NCBI GenBank assembly: GCA_025362915.1
Contig: JANYEU010000195.1
Location: forward strand, 1 to 6,307
Source of the DNA: Chitinophagaceae bacterium
Lineage (GTDB): Bacteria > Bacteroidota > Bacteroidia > Chitinophagales > Chitinophagaceae
Direction of reading: 5' to 3'
DNA length: 6,307 nucleotides
Positions 5,328-6,307 of this stretch are shown piece after piece. Position numbers and translations under genes: made by a program. The notes below the pieces were generated by a model that worked only from the letters and a program-made list of their open reading frames with translations, searched no databases and was not told the origin of the DNA. Numbering within the stretch: position 1 is the first letter of the stretch; the number at the start of each line of letters is the position of its first letter.

Positions 5328-6290
5328 ATGAAAGTTACAGACATTCAGGTTCAGAATGAAAAAGAAACGCGTGGTGGCTTTGGGGAAGGTATCTATGAGA
5401 TTGGCAAAGAAAACGAAAACGTTATTGTATTAACTGCCGACCTTGCGGGTTCGTTCAAGCTAGGGCCATTTATAAAGGATATTCCTGAGCGTTTTGTACA
5501 GTGCGGTATAGCCGAGGCAAATATGATTGGAGTTGCTGCCGGTTTAACCATTGGCGGTAAAATACCTTATACCACCACCTTTGCAAACTTCAGTACGGGT
5601 CGTGTGTACGATCAAATTCGTCAGAGTGTGGCCTATAGCGGTAAGAATGTAAAAATATGTGCTTCCCACGCTGGTCTTACCCTTGGAGAAGATGGTGCCA
5701 CCCACCAAATATTGGAAGATATAGGCATGATGAAAATGCTTCCAGGCATGACTGTTATTGTTCCCTGCGATTTTAACCAAACCAAGATAGCTACCAAAGC
5801 CATTGCTAGCTATGAAGGGCCTGTTTACCTACGTTTTGGACGTCCAAAGTGGCCAAACTTCACCAAGGAAGATGGTAGCGACTTTGTTATTGGCAAGGCA
5901 CAGCAACTAAGTGACGGAACCGATGTAACCATTTTTGCTTGTGGTCATTTGGTATGGAAAGCTATCGAAGCTGGTAAGGCTTTGGAAGCCAAGGGTATCA
6001 GCGTAGAGTTGATTAACATACATACCATAAAACCATTGGATACTGAGGCTATCATCAAGTCTATTTCTAAAACAAAGTGTGCCGTTACTTGCGAGGAGCA
6101 CAATATTATAGGTGGTTTGGGAGATAGCATTGCCCAGGTAGCAGCCAAAAACTTCCCTATTCCTATTGAATATGTAGGTACAAAAGATACTTTTGGCGAA
6201 AGCGGTACACCTGCCCAGCTGCTTGCCAAGTATGGTTTGGATACGCCAGACGTTATTGCAGCAGTAGAAAAAGTATTGGCTAGAAAGTAA
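5328..6290 (+). CDS. Transketolase, C-terminal subunit (split type)
   Basis: This 320-residue cytoplasmic protein is the pyrimidine-binding and C-terminal half of a split transketolase. Together with an N-terminal thiamine-diphosphate-binding subunit it transfers two-carbon ketol units between sugar phosphates in the pentose phosphate pathway. The pyrimidine domain is about residues 10-175: TADLAGS at 36-42, the catalytic Glu63 in CGIAEANM (59-66), ASHAGLTLGEDGATHQ at 112-127 with the family motif GxDGxTHQ, and YLRFGRP near 167-173. The transketolase C-terminal domain follows, about 185-310, with ACGH and CEEHNIIGGLGD. The length is normal for stand-alone C subunits. The related DXS and pyruvate dehydrogenase beta families share this layout, but the overall sequence reads as transketolase. 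Sampled lines of this gene are about 43-48% GC against about 32% in one sampled line of the upstream gene, which suggests high expression. The N-terminal subunit is not adjacent in the window. Confidence 0.92.
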   Translation: MKVTDIQVQNEKETRGGFGEGIYEIGKENENVIVLTADLAGSFKLGPFIKDIPERFVQCGIAEANMIGVAAGLTIGGKIPYTTTFANFSTGRVYDQIRQSVAYSGKNVKICASHAGLTLGEDGATHQILEDIGMMKMLPGMTVIVPCDFNQTKIATKAIASYEGPVYLRFGRPKWPNFTKEDGSDFVIGKAQQLSDGTDVTIFACGHLVWKAIEAGKALEAKGISVELINIHTIKPLDTEAIIKSISKTKCAVTCEEHNIIGGLGDSIAQVAAKNFPIPIEYVGTKDTFGESGTPAQLLAKYGLDTPDVIAAVEKVLARK

Positions 6291-6307
6291 GCTAATAAGC
6301 TGACAAA

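Noticed and set aside
5544..6229. Antisense open frames inside the transketolase gene
   Set aside because: They have no family features and the sense frame is clearly transketolase.

Overview
The window looks like a low-GC Bacteroidota chromosome, possibly Chitinophagaceae or Sphingobacteriales. This rests on protein style (a YbeY with HGCLHLCGYLDK, a split transketolase, a GH18-CE4-GT2 fusion), on AT-rich starts without clear Shine-Dalgarno sequences, and on TAnnTTTG-like promoter elements. No taxonomic search was possible, so the rank below phylum is a guess.

Left edge (1 to about 385): the 3' end of an IS1595/ISXO2-type transposase runs in from outside the window on the + strand. Just after it is a 16-bp near-perfect parS centromere site (367-382). 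On the - strand this site overlaps a tiny reading frame, MFHVKHFNV-stop, that begins 2 nt after the ybeY stop. In Bacteroidota mnmG (gidA) commonly follows ybeY, and MnmG starts with a [YF]DVIVVG-like strand. The best reading is that the insertion sequence cut mnmG after about nine codons and left its start codon and the parS site behind.

Middle left (386-1735): ybeY (rRNA maturation endoribonuclease) is on the - strand. A divergent intergenic region follows, then feoA (iron transport accessory protein) and nadD (NAD synthesis), which are 16 nt apart on the + strand and are probably co-transcribed. No feoB is present.

Centre (1792-5217): one 1141-residue membrane protein combines a GH18 glycosidase-like domain, a NodB/CE4 polysaccharide deacetylase and a processive GT2 glycosyltransferase. 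The predicted topology puts the GH18 and CE4 domains in the periplasm and the GT2 domain in the cytoplasm. It could make an N-acetylhexosamine polymer, pass it through the membrane, then deacetylate and trim or bind it. Its parts resemble the PgaB plus PgaC pair of poly-GlcNAc systems, but in a single chain. It is the most interesting protein-coding feature here.

Right (5218-6307): a 110-nt promoter-bearing gap precedes a stand-alone C-terminal transketolase subunit. The partner N-terminal subunit is not next to it within the window. The last 17 nt hold nothing recognisable. No tRNA, rRNA, CRISPR array, riboswitch or convincing intrinsic terminator was seen, and no gap without a gene exceeds about 110 nt.
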